This document shows, in pieces, positions 44,711 to 52,431 of a DNA stretch of 58,235 nucleotides. Made by a program: the position numbers and the translations under genes. Location: NCBI GenBank assembly GCA_011389515.1, contig JAABUA010000014.1, positions 1 through 58,235 of the forward strand, read 5' to 3'. The notes under the pieces were generated by a model that was given only the letters and a program-made list of their open reading frames with translations, did no database searches and was not told the DNA's origin. The first letter of the stretch is position 1, and each line of letters opens with the position of its first letter. The stretch comes from Desulfobacteraceae bacterium. GTDB taxonomy: Bacteria > Desulfobacterota > Desulfobacteria > Desulfobacterales > Desulfosalsimonadaceae.

Positions 44711-45226
44711 TTATATTTTTTCGTCAAATCGTATGCCAAGCCCTGCTTTTGTTATCCGGATGATTTTGCCCTGGATCTTGAGATGCATTTTCGTATGCGG
44801 GTGGTCGAAAATCATTTTGACGGCCTGGCCGGGGAACAATTCCGGCCCGCTGTAGTGCGGATTTTCCAAAAAGAGCCCACTGACGCTGATGCTTCTTATG
44901 AATCCGTGGCTCAGGCGTTCATTGACTACATATTGAATGGGTGAAAAAAATTCGATCCTGCTGTATTTGCGCATGGTGGAAACGCTGTTCGCCTTCAGTT
45001 CTCCCAGAATCCGGCAGCGCTCTTTTATGGTCAGTTTCATGACCGCATCGATAAGCGCCGTGGTTACATTCAAAAGGGCACCGGATTCCGTTTGTTGCTG
45101 GATGTCCGGATGTAATTCCGTAAGAAGCCTTGCCCTCTCCACTTCCGGTTGTTTCATGATCAGGTCCAGCAGCTCTCTTGTCACCATGGCAACACTGAGG
45201 TTTTCACCCGGTATACTTGTTTTCAT
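44711..45226 (-). CDS. PilZ-domain protein
   Basis: A 171-residue protein. The last 80 residues form a PilZ domain with the c-di-GMP motif RKYSRIEF (RxxxR) and ISVSGLFLE (D/NxSxxG type). The N-terminal 90 residues are helical and have no known domain. It probably responds to c-di-GMP. I start at ATG 45226; the ORF runs 14 codons further upstream without a good site. Confidence 0.82.
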   Translation of the reverse strand: MKTSIPGENLSVAMVTRELLDLIMKQPEVERARLLTELHPDIQQQTESGALLNVTTALIDAVMKLTIKERCRILGELKANSVSTMRKYSRIEFFSPIQYVVNERLSHGFIRSISVSGLFLENPHYSGPELFPGQAVKMIFDHPHTKMHLKIQGKIIRITKAGLGIRFDEKI

Positions 45227-45277
45227 TGCGGTTCGTCCGTTTTTATTTGAAAAAAGCATTGATGGCAAAGAAAAAGC

Positions 45278-45297
45278 GACTTTTACGAGTCCATGAA
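45278..45297 (+). repeat. End relic of the palindromic repeat
   Basis: GACTTTTACGAGTCCATGAA matches the right end of copies A, B and D. No left end is found nearby, so this looks like a remnant. The rest of the 297-bp gap up to 45523 holds no gene that I can support. Confidence 0.5.
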
Positions 45298-45523
45298 GTA
45301 TTTGGTGAATATCACCGTTGCCGGAACATAATTAATAATTATAACAAATTTTTATTCCTCCGTAAACCTTCTTGATCAGGATTTCGAAATGTACCCTGCA
45401 TGTTTTTGGCAGCCTGCCAGGCGAGAAGTTTTTGAATCTGCATGTAATTGATGGTAGGATGGTGTTACTCATATGGCCACATCCAAATTGAATTGAATGG
45501 TAACGATCATCCGGGAACCCAGC

Positions 45524-46993
45524 ATGACCAGAAATCAAAAAATATTGAAAAAAATTGCTCCCATACTCGTATACGGGCGTCCAGTCCTGGTTTTTGCAGG
45601 CATGATCTGCGCCATAACGGTAATGCTGAACCGGAATCCGTCCATTTTCTTCCTGGGAACAATTCTTTTTTTCGTTTCCATGGTTTTTGATCTTGTCGAT
45701 GGCTGGTTTGCCGAACGATTTCTGCCGAATACAAATCTTGCACGACTGGCAGACCGCATGATGAACCGCATTGTGTATTCAATCGTTTTTCCCCTTCTTG
45801 CCGCGGGAATGATGTGGCGGCTGCTGTATGTGTCTCCCGGGCATAAAGGAATTGAACTGGTGCATGCTGTTTTTGTCCTGATTTTATGTGTTGCGGTTCT
45901 GATCCGGGACAATTTTGCCAATTTCATGGCGGGATACGCCACCCGCTCCGGTCAGGAACCGGAACTGCAGGAAATAAACCGGCTCCGTACGATCGTCGCC
46001 GCACCGCTTGGATTCATGTTGTATATATTTGCTTTTTATGTGCCGATTCCCGGAGACCCGCCGTTTATATACATGGCTTTAAAAAGAATTGCGGATATGC
46101 CGGTTGAAAATCTTCTTGTTATTGAAATCCTTTTTCTGGTTATCAATTTCGGTTCCATGGCGGTTTACTCCCGGAAATACGGCAGATTTTTTCTCGACGA
46201 GATCTGCATGGACGACAATCTCCTGAGGCGCCGTATACTTTCGGTTTTCCCGAATTCCCTGACCATCATGAATGCAATTATGGGTGCTTTGGCGGTTTTC
46301 TTTGCATATCAGGGGAAAATGTTGGAATCGTACCTTCTGCTCATCGGGGCAGCGGTTTTTGACAAGCTCGACGGGGCAATGGCACGCAAACTTGGACTGA
46401 CCGACCCCCTGCCGGATACCCAATGCGGAAAACAGATTTCTTTTGGTGCCTTATTGGATGATATTGCCGATGGCATCAGCTTTTGCATCGCCCCTGGATG
46501 GATTTTCTATATCGCTGTTTCATCTTATCCCGATGCCTATGTTCAGGCGCTGCCAGCCGGTTTGATTGCAATCATTTTCACGACCGCCGGATTTGTTCGG
46601 CTATGCTACTTCACGCTGGATAAGCATCCGATTCCCGGAATTTTCAAAGGAATGCCGACCCCGGCGGCGGCGCTGCTGGTTATAGCGCCACTGGTTGTGC
46701 TTGGCCAGGCAAGCGTTCAAGGGACGCAATGGGGTCAGACGGTTGCCGTATTTGCCTCAGGATTGATGGTTTTTGCATCGATTCTGATGAATTTATATCC
46801 CGTAAAATATATTCATATGGGGCGATTTATGGATAGAAATCCATGGTTTACGTGGAGTATGTTCATACTGGGCATTGTTTTTGTATTTACCCCTTATTTT
46901 GGTTATCTGGCGTTTGGATTACTGTTTCTGTACGTTTTTTCACCTCTCGCCACCCGCAATATCGACCCCGAAACCGCGGCGCGGGAAAAATAA
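45524..46993 (+). CDS. Tandem CDP-alcohol phosphatidyltransferase, first domain degenerate
   Basis: A 489-residue membrane protein with two CDP-alcohol phosphatidyltransferase domains. The C-terminal domain has the full metal motif: DKLDGAMARK, then FGALLDDIAD, though with about ten extra residues between the halves. The N-terminal domain has DLVDGWFAER, but the second half reads LARLADRMMN, where the conserved Gly and last Asp are lost. Such enzymes transfer phosphatidyl groups from CDP-diacylglycerol to alcohols such as serine or inositol. I suppose the first domain is structural. Start at ATG 45524 is a choice; 45497 is possible. Confidence 0.8.
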   Translation: MTRNQKILKKIAPILVYGRPVLVFAGMICAITVMLNRNPSIFFLGTILFFVSMVFDLVDGWFAERFLPNTNLARLADRMMNRIVYSIVFPLLAAGMMWRLLYVSPGHKGIELVHAVFVLILCVAVLIRDNFANFMAGYATRSGQEPELQEINRLRTIVAAPLGFMLYIFAFYVPIPGDPPFIYMALKRIADMPVENLLVIEILFLVINFGSMAVYSRKYGRFFLDEICMDDNLLRRRILSVFPNSLTIMNAIMGALAVFFAYQGKMLESYLLLIGAAVFDKLDGAMARKLGLTDPLPDTQCGKQISFGALLDDIADGISFCIAPGWIFYIAVSSYPDAYVQALPAGLIAIIFTTAGFVRLCYFTLDKHPIPGIFKGMPTPAAALLVIAPLVVLGQASVQGTQWGQTVAVFASGLMVFASILMNLYPVKYIHMGRFMDRNPWFTWSMFILGIVFVFTPYFGYLAFGLLFLYVFSPLATRNIDPETAAREK

Positions 46994-47053
46994 GCACCCA
47001 TCCGACCTGCATCCTGCCTTTTTGCTTTGCATTGCATACACCTCGTTTTTTTC

Positions 47054-47082
47054 TTGACAACCGGCGGCCGTGCCATTATTGA
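47054..47082 (+). promoter_or_regulatory. Probable promoter of the dtxR-feoB operon
   Basis: TTGACA (47054-47059) is a perfect -35. With a 17-bp spacer the -10 would be TATTGA, a weak match. It lies just before the palindrome at 47094, the place expected for a repressor-blocked promoter. Confidence 0.45.
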
Positions 47083-47093
47083 TTTCTATCAAA

Positions 47094-47109
47094 GTTAGAA
47101 ACATCTAAC
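47094..47109 (+). promoter_or_regulatory. Palindromic operator-like site before dtxR-type gene
   Basis: GTTAGA-AACA-TCTAAC is a perfect palindrome flanked by A runs, centred about 23 bp before the ATG and at or just after the expected transcription start. TTAG/CTAA half-sites are typical of DtxR/IdeR iron boxes. I infer autorepression of the regulator and feoB under iron-replete conditions. Confidence 0.55.
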
Positions 47110-47124
47110 AAAAAGGGAATAAAC

Positions 47125-47937
47125 ATGGCGGCGGATAAAAAGGGGGGTGTATGGGAAAAACCCCTGACCCCGGTGATGGAGGATTATCTGGAGGCGATAT
47201 ATGAACTCCACAGCGACGAAGACATAAAGGCAATACGGGTAAGGGATATTGCAAAGAAACTGGACGTTAAAATGCCCACCGTTACCAGCATGCTAAAGGT
47301 CCTGAATGACCGCGACCTGGTCAACTATGAAAAGTATGAATACCTGGAATTGACGGATAAGGGAAAGGGCATCGGGCGTGAAATGAAAAAGAGACATCAT
47401 ATTATAAGAAAATTTTTAACCAGCGTGTTGAACATCGATATGAAAACTGCGGATGAAGAAGCCTGCAAAATGGAGCATGCCTTGGGCAGCAGCACCATGG
47501 AAAGCCTGACGGCTTTTATGGAGTTCATTCAGGTCTGCCCCCGGGCGGGAGACGATTGGGTTGCGCATTTTCAGGCGTATCAGCAACATGGCCGCCGGCC
47601 CGAGGCATGTAAGGAAAAATTTGAACATTTCAAATGTGAAACCGCAGGCGAAAGTGCCATATCGGGTAAATGCTGCATGGAGGAAAAAATGAATCTGAGT
47701 CAGATGAAGGAAGGGCAGAAGGGTCGTATTATAAGTGTCGGCGGAGAAATTCGCCTGCGGCGCCGCATCATTGAAATGGGACTCAGCCGGGGGGTGTATT
47801 TTCGTGTTGAAAAATATGCACCGTTAAAAGATCCGCTGGAATTGAACGTGAATGGAAACCATGTTTCCCTTCGGGTAAAGGAAGCAGCGGGTATTATCGT
47901 GGAACCCGGGGATGGAAAAGGAGTTTCAAATGAGTGA
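47125..47937 (+). CDS. DtxR-type iron-dependent regulator with FeoA/SH3 domain
   Basis: A 270-residue DtxR-family protein. Residues 15-80 form the winged helix; the metal-binding dimerisation region holds His91/His92 and the Cys114-x-x-Glu117-His118 set, whose cysteine points to iron rather than manganese sensing. A Cys-rich linker (about 150-185, with CPRAG, ACKEK, FKCET and KCC) is unusual, and a C-terminal FeoA/SH3 domain (residues 192-265) follows. It overlaps feoB by 8 bp and so controls, and may physically assist, the iron transporter. Confidence 0.9.
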   Translation: MAADKKGGVWEKPLTPVMEDYLEAIYELHSDEDIKAIRVRDIAKKLDVKMPTVTSMLKVLNDRDLVNYEKYEYLELTDKGKGIGREMKKRHHIIRKFLTSVLNIDMKTADEEACKMEHALGSSTMESLTAFMEFIQVCPRAGDDWVAHFQAYQQHGRRPEACKEKFEHFKCETAGESAISGKCCMEEKMNLSQMKEGQKGRIISVGGEIRLRRRIIEMGLSRGVYFRVEKYAPLKDPLELNVNGNHVSLRVKEAAGIIVEPGDGKGVSNE

Positions 47938-50119
47938 AGGCAGGCTGCGGATCGCGCTGACCGGAAATCCGAATTCCGGAAAAACGACTATTTTTAATCA
48001 ACTGACCGGCACACGGCAGAAAGTCGGAAACTGGCCCGGCGTCACTGTGGAGAAAAAGGAAGGGACCATAAGGCGTTTCGGATACGAGCTTCAGATCATT
48101 GACCTGCCGGGCACATACAGCCTCACCCCTTACTCCATTGAAGAGATTGTCGCCAGAAATTTTATACTCGATGAAAAGCCCGATGTGGTCATCGACATCA
48201 TCGATGCCTCCAACCTTGAAAGAAGTCTTTATCTTGCCAACCAGTTGCGGGAACTGGATTGCAGGGTCGTATTCGCATTGAACATGGCGGACGTTGCCCG
48301 GGCAAGGGGCTATACGATTAATGCTGAAAAAATGAGTGAACTGCTGGGCGTCCCTGTCGTCTTTACCATCGGGAACAAGGGGGAGGGGCTTGATGAGATG
48401 CTTCGGGTCGCTGTGTCTTCAGCAAAATCGGATCAGACCATTCCCGAGGAAAGAAAAGTCCGTTACAGCAAGGATATTGAAACCGCTATTGCCAGGCTCC
48501 GTGAAGTCATAGACCCTCACATCGATGCGGATTTCCCGTTCAACGCGCGCTGGACGGCCGTTAAGCTCATTGAAAACGATGCCATCATAAAGGATCGAAT
48601 CCGCCAGTTGATGACGCCTGCGGACAGCGATGCGCTTTTGAAAACCGCCGATGAACTGAGCGTCTGGGTGGCAGACCGCTTCAAAGAAGCGCCTGAAATC
48701 GTTATGACCGATGAACGCTATGGCTTTATCGCCGGGATAATCAAGGAAGTGCTGACCGCATCGGCCCAGAAACGGGTTGACATTTCCAGAAATATTGATC
48801 TGGTTCTAACCAACCGGTTTGTCGGTTTTCCGATTTTCATATTCTTCATATGGGCCATGTTCCAGATGACGTTTGTTCTTGGCGAGTACCCAATGGAATG
48901 GATAGAAGCGGGGGTGGCGGGCCTTTCCCTGCTGCTTGGCAATGTGCTGCCCGACGGCCTTTTTGCGGATTTTCTCATCAACGGGGTCATCGGGGGGGTC
49001 GGCGCGGTGATCGTTTTTCTGCCCAATATTCTGATCTTGTTTTTCTGTATCGCCCTGTTCGAGGATACCGGGTATATGGCGCGGGCGGCATTTTTAATGG
49101 ACCGCATCATGCACATGATCGGCCTGCACGGCAAATCCTTTATCCCGATGCTGATGGGGTTCGGATGCAGTGTGCCGGCCATCATGGCGGCGCGGAGCCT
49201 GGAAAGCCGGAAAGACAGAATCCTGACCATTCTTATTACGCCCTTCATGTCCTGCTCCGCAAGACTGCCGGTATATATCGTGCTTGCCGGCACCTTTTTT
49301 GCCGCATATGCCGGCACGGTGATATTTCTGCTTTATCTGACCGGAATTCTGGCCGCCATACTTTCCGGTCTTCTGTTCAGAAGGGTGCTGCTGCAAGGGG
49401 AGGACGCGCCGTTTGTTATGGAACTCCCCCCCTACAGGGCGCCCATGATCAAAAATCTGGTGATTCACATGTGGGACCGGGCAAAGATGTTTTTAAAAAA
49501 AATGGGGGGCGTTATCCTCATCGGTTCCGTCATCATCTGGGTGCTTTCATCGTTCCCCAGGGAGGTAAATTACTCGGTGGACTACCAGGCTAAAATCGAT
49601 CAGACGCGTCAGGTCTATGCCCAAAGAATTGCGCAAGTCCAACCGGGCGGGGAAGCGGAGCTTGAGGAAGAAAAAAAAGCGGCGATTCAGGAGATCGAGC
49701 GTGATAAAAATGTGGAGCAAACTGCAAGTTCATACCTGGGGCGATTGGGGAAAGTGGTATCTCCCGTATTTTCACCCATTGGTATCGACTGGCGGGGCAG
49801 CGTGGCATTGCTTACGGGGTTTGTCGCCAAGGAGGTGGTGGTATCCACGCTGGGGGTTCTTTATGCCACAGGGGGGGATGAAACCGAGTCCGAGGTGCTG
49901 CGCAGGTCCCTGCGGGATTCGGGCATGACGCCCCTTTCTGCGCTTTCCATGATGCTTTTTGTGCTGCTGTACATGCCCTGCATCGCGGCGGTGATTGCCA
50001 TCGGGCGTGAAACCGGATCCCACCGCTTTGCGGCCCTCAGCGTGGCGTACACCACGGGGGTGGCGTGGCTTGTTGCCTTTGCGGTTTATCAGGGGGGCCG
50101 AATGCTGGGTTTTGCCTGA
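47930..50119 (+). CDS. feoB: Ferrous iron transporter B
   Basis: A 729-residue FeoB. The N-terminal GTPase has G1 GNPNSGKTT, G3 DLPG and G4 NMAD, then a helical GDI-like domain and the membrane domain with two Gate motifs (GFGCSVPAIMAAR and ITPFMSCSARLPVY) carrying the conserved Cys. The C-terminal helices end in WLVAFAVYQGG. It moves Fe2+ into the cytoplasm. I start at ATG 47930 because AAGGAG lies 7 nt before; the ORF annotated from 47912 lies inside the regulator gene. Confidence 0.96.
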   Translation: MSEGRLRIALTGNPNSGKTTIFNQLTGTRQKVGNWPGVTVEKKEGTIRRFGYELQIIDLPGTYSLTPYSIEEIVARNFILDEKPDVVIDIIDASNLERSLYLANQLRELDCRVVFALNMADVARARGYTINAEKMSELLGVPVVFTIGNKGEGLDEMLRVAVSSAKSDQTIPEERKVRYSKDIETAIARLREVIDPHIDADFPFNARWTAVKLIENDAIIKDRIRQLMTPADSDALLKTADELSVWVADRFKEAPEIVMTDERYGFIAGIIKEVLTASAQKRVDISRNIDLVLTNRFVGFPIFIFFIWAMFQMTFVLGEYPMEWIEAGVAGLSLLLGNVLPDGLFADFLINGVIGGVGAVIVFLPNILILFFCIALFEDTGYMARAAFLMDRIMHMIGLHGKSFIPMLMGFGCSVPAIMAARSLESRKDRILTILITPFMSCSARLPVYIVLAGTFFAAYAGTVIFLLYLTGILAAILSGLLFRRVLLQGEDAPFVMELPPYRAPMIKNLVIHMWDRAKMFLKKMGGVILIGSVIIWVLSSFPREVNYSVDYQAKIDQTRQVYAQRIAQVQPGGEAELEEEKKAAIQEIERDKNVEQTASSYLGRLGKVVSPVFSPIGIDWRGSVALLTGFVAKEVVVSTLGVLYATGGDETESEVLRRSLRDSGMTPLSALSMMLFVLLYMPCIAAVIAIGRETGSHRFAALSVAYTTGVAWLVAFAVYQGGRMLGFA

Positions 50120-50125
50120 TTAGGG

Positions 50126-50929
50126 TTATCCTTCTTCCCCCTCGCCCCCCTCTTCGATCAGCATGCCGATTGCGGTGACGTATTTCATGGCTTTTTCATT
50201 GTCGAACCGGGGGAGGGTGTTGCCCGAAAGAAAATCAAAGGTCGTTTCCTCCAGTATCATGGAGGGATTCTGCCGGCACAGGAAATGAAGGAAACCCCGG
50301 AATGCCCCTGCAGGCTTGGACGGCGGATTGTCCTGAAATGTACGGTAATCAATGCTGTGCGCATCCATAACGAACGGCCGCTCCATATCTTTGAGAAATA
50401 CAAGGAAATGAATGGATTCTCCGTTTGATTCGTTGCCTGCAACAACAGGGGAATATGCCGCCAGTGCGGCTATCTGGCTGTAGCTGACATCAAGCAGGTT
50501 GTCTTTGTTGAAGTTCAGGCCGTTTGAAGAAGCCGTCAGCGATGCTACCTGTTCCGGAAAAAAGCGGTCTTCTCCCTTGTATGCCGTTTGCACCGGAATA
50601 ACCTTCAGGCCTGATGCGGCCGGCGCTTCAGGGGAAACGACCTTGTCCTTAACGATCCGGCTTTTTGGGGGCGGGGCGGTTTTTTCTGCAGGGACGGTCA
50701 TTTTTTTCAAATAGCATGCGGCACCGGCTTTTTCAATTACCCTAACGTACCGATTGGCCTTTTCAAAACTGAGGTCTTTTTTAATAACGGCATTTTTACG
50801 TGCAAAGAGTTTTTCGATTACGGGTGCGGAAGTTTTAAAAAGGGCGGCCATTCGGTTTTTCACGTCTTCCATTGTTTCTTTTTTTAGAAGTTCCCCGGAT
50901 AAAATAACCTTGTACGTGTCCTGAGTCAT
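50126..50929 (-). CDS. Hypothetical protein with small N-terminal domain
   Basis: A 267-residue soluble protein that ends 6 bp from feoB, convergently. Residues 5-75 (YKVILSGELL, then LFARKNAVIKKDLSFEKANRY, IEKAGAACYL) resemble a small domain that recurs at the N-terminus of many delta-proteobacterial proteins. A Pro/Lys linker (residues 80-110) and an unrecognised C-terminal domain of about 150 residues follow. No function can be given. Confidence 0.65.
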   Translation of the reverse strand: MTQDTYKVILSGELLKKETMEDVKNRMAALFKTSAPVIEKLFARKNAVIKKDLSFEKANRYVRVIEKAGAACYLKKMTVPAEKTAPPPKSRIVKDKVVSPEAPAASGLKVIPVQTAYKGEDRFFPEQVASLTASSNGLNFNKDNLLDVSYSQIAALAAYSPVVAGNESNGESIHFLVFLKDMERPFVMDAHSIDYRTFQDNPPSKPAGAFRGFLHFLCRQNPSMILEETTFDFLSGNTLPRFDNEKAMKYVTAIGMLIEEGGEGEEG

Positions 50930-51330
50930 ATTTTACATCCGTTATTCATCGTTTATGTTTTTAAGAGCTGCGAAGTGTTCATGTTGACGTAGATCGGATA
51001 CGGATTGTTTTTCCTCGTTTAAAGGTTCTCCGTGGCGCTTTGTTCCCTGTCTCTTAATCCCTGCGGTTACGAGGGATAAGGTCAGATGTAAATTTACGCC
51101 GGATTTGCCGGGTGAGTCAAGCAGAAAGTGCCCTGTAGAATAAGCGGGCTGCCGATATTCCTCAAGAACGCTTTCACCATGGGCGATCTGCCGTATTTTT
51201 GCCCGAAAGCAGTTGACATCCGGCATTATCTGTCAATAATGTTTATCATGGAAGCGGCAATCAATATTTTGTTTCAAGCGCGATTTTGCCGGTGTTTTTA
51301 TGGACCCGAACGCCGGGAGGTAGCCGTAGA
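50930..51330. other. Intergenic region before the DUF21 gene
   Basis: A 401-bp gap. It holds a good plus-strand promoter (51213-51240) and a long leader with an imperfect CGGCAA/TTGCCG inverted repeat near 51256-51295. A minus-strand ORF of 94 codons (51226 to 50942) has no family signature and I do not call it. Confidence 0.4.
51213..51240 (+). promoter_or_regulatory. Sigma-70-like promoter
   Basis: TTGACA (51213-51218), a 16-bp spacer and AATAAT (51235-51240) form a near-consensus promoter about 90 bp before the DUF21 gene, whose ATG follows a GGGAGG ribosome site. Confidence 0.6.
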
Positions 51331-52374
51331 ATGACCTTTCTCGTATGGGCAGGAATTGCCCTGTGTGTTTCCCAGTCCGCAATGTTTTCGGGTTCAAACC
51401 TTGCTTTTTTTACAGTCAGCAAACTCCGGCTGGAGCTCGAGGCCTCGAAGAACAGTAGGAGTGCCCGCCGCGTGCTGGCGCTTCGGGAGGATGCGAATTT
51501 CCTCCTGGTAACAATACTGTGGGGGAATGTCAGTGTTAACGTTTTGCTCGCGTTGCTTTCCGAGTCGGTTATGACCGGTGTGGCGGCGTTTTTCTTTTCT
51601 ACCGTCGCAATAACCATCATCGGTGAAATCATTCCCCAGGCCTATTTTTCGCGAAATGCCATCCGGGTCGGCGCGTTGCTGGTGCCGGTAATCCGGTTTT
51701 ACCAGTTCCTTTTGTTTCCCGTGGCAAAGCCAACGGCAATCATTCTGGATAAATGGCTGGGGCCCGAAGCCATACAGTATTACGATGAAAAGAATCTGCG
51801 AGATATTATCTCCATCCACACCAAAGCGGCCGAAACCGACATTGACCGGGTCGAAGGACTCGGTGCGCTCAATTTTCTTGCCATCGACGATCTGCCGGTG
51901 TCCGCCGAGGGAGAAAGCATCGATCCCGACAGCATCCTCGCGCTGAGTTTTATTGGCGGAATGCCGGTTTTCCCGGAAATTGGCCGATCCGGGGAGGACG
52001 AGTTCCTGCAGCGGATCGATTTGCCCCAGAAAAAGTGGATCATCATTACCGATCCTGAAGGGGAACCGAAAATGACCCTCAACTCGGACCGGTTTATCCG
52101 CGAGGCCATTTTCAGCCCGGAAACATTCGTCCCCCATTACCACTGCCACCGGCCCATTATTGTAAGAAGGGGCCAGGAGCGTTTGGGAGACATTATTCCG
52201 GGTTTGAAGGTTCACCCGGAGCGATCGGATGACGACGTGATCGATGAAGATATTATTCTGTTCTGGGGGGAGGCGGAAAAACGGATCATCACGGGCTCTG
52301 ATATCCTCGGAAGGCTGTTGCGCGGCATCGTCCGGAATGAAGCCCGGTTGGCCGGCAGGCCGGCCCACGAATAA
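51331..52374 (+). CDS. DUF21 (CNNM/CorC-type) membrane protein
   Basis: A 347-residue protein with an N-terminal DUF21 domain of three or four helices (SQSAMFSGSNLAFFTVSKLRLELEA reflects the EAAFFS-like pattern; GEIIPQAYFSRNA is the conserved core). The C-terminal soluble part lacks clear CBS repeats, which most CNNM/CorC proteins have. The family exports or senses Mg2+ or Co2+. I start at ATG 51331 because GGGAGG lies 9 nt upstream. Confidence 0.8.
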   Translation: MTFLVWAGIALCVSQSAMFSGSNLAFFTVSKLRLELEASKNSRSARRVLALREDANFLLVTILWGNVSVNVLLALLSESVMTGVAAFFFSTVAITIIGEIIPQAYFSRNAIRVGALLVPVIRFYQFLLFPVAKPTAIILDKWLGPEAIQYYDEKNLRDIISIHTKAAETDIDRVEGLGALNFLAIDDLPVSAEGESIDPDSILALSFIGGMPVFPEIGRSGEDEFLQRIDLPQKKWIIITDPEGEPKMTLNSDRFIREAIFSPETFVPHYHCHRPIIVRRGQERLGDIIPGLKVHPERSDDDVIDEDIILFWGEAEKRIITGSDILGRLLRGIVRNEARLAGRPAHE

Positions 52375-52431
52375 TTTGCGCTATGGCCATTGACCTGAAA
52401 TCTTCTTTAAATCCCTTCATGGAGCGGTTAT

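Noticed and set aside
50942..51226. Minus-strand frame of 94 codons between the hypothetical gene and the DUF21 gene
   Set aside because: No family signature, no ribosome site, and it overlaps a good plus-strand promoter.
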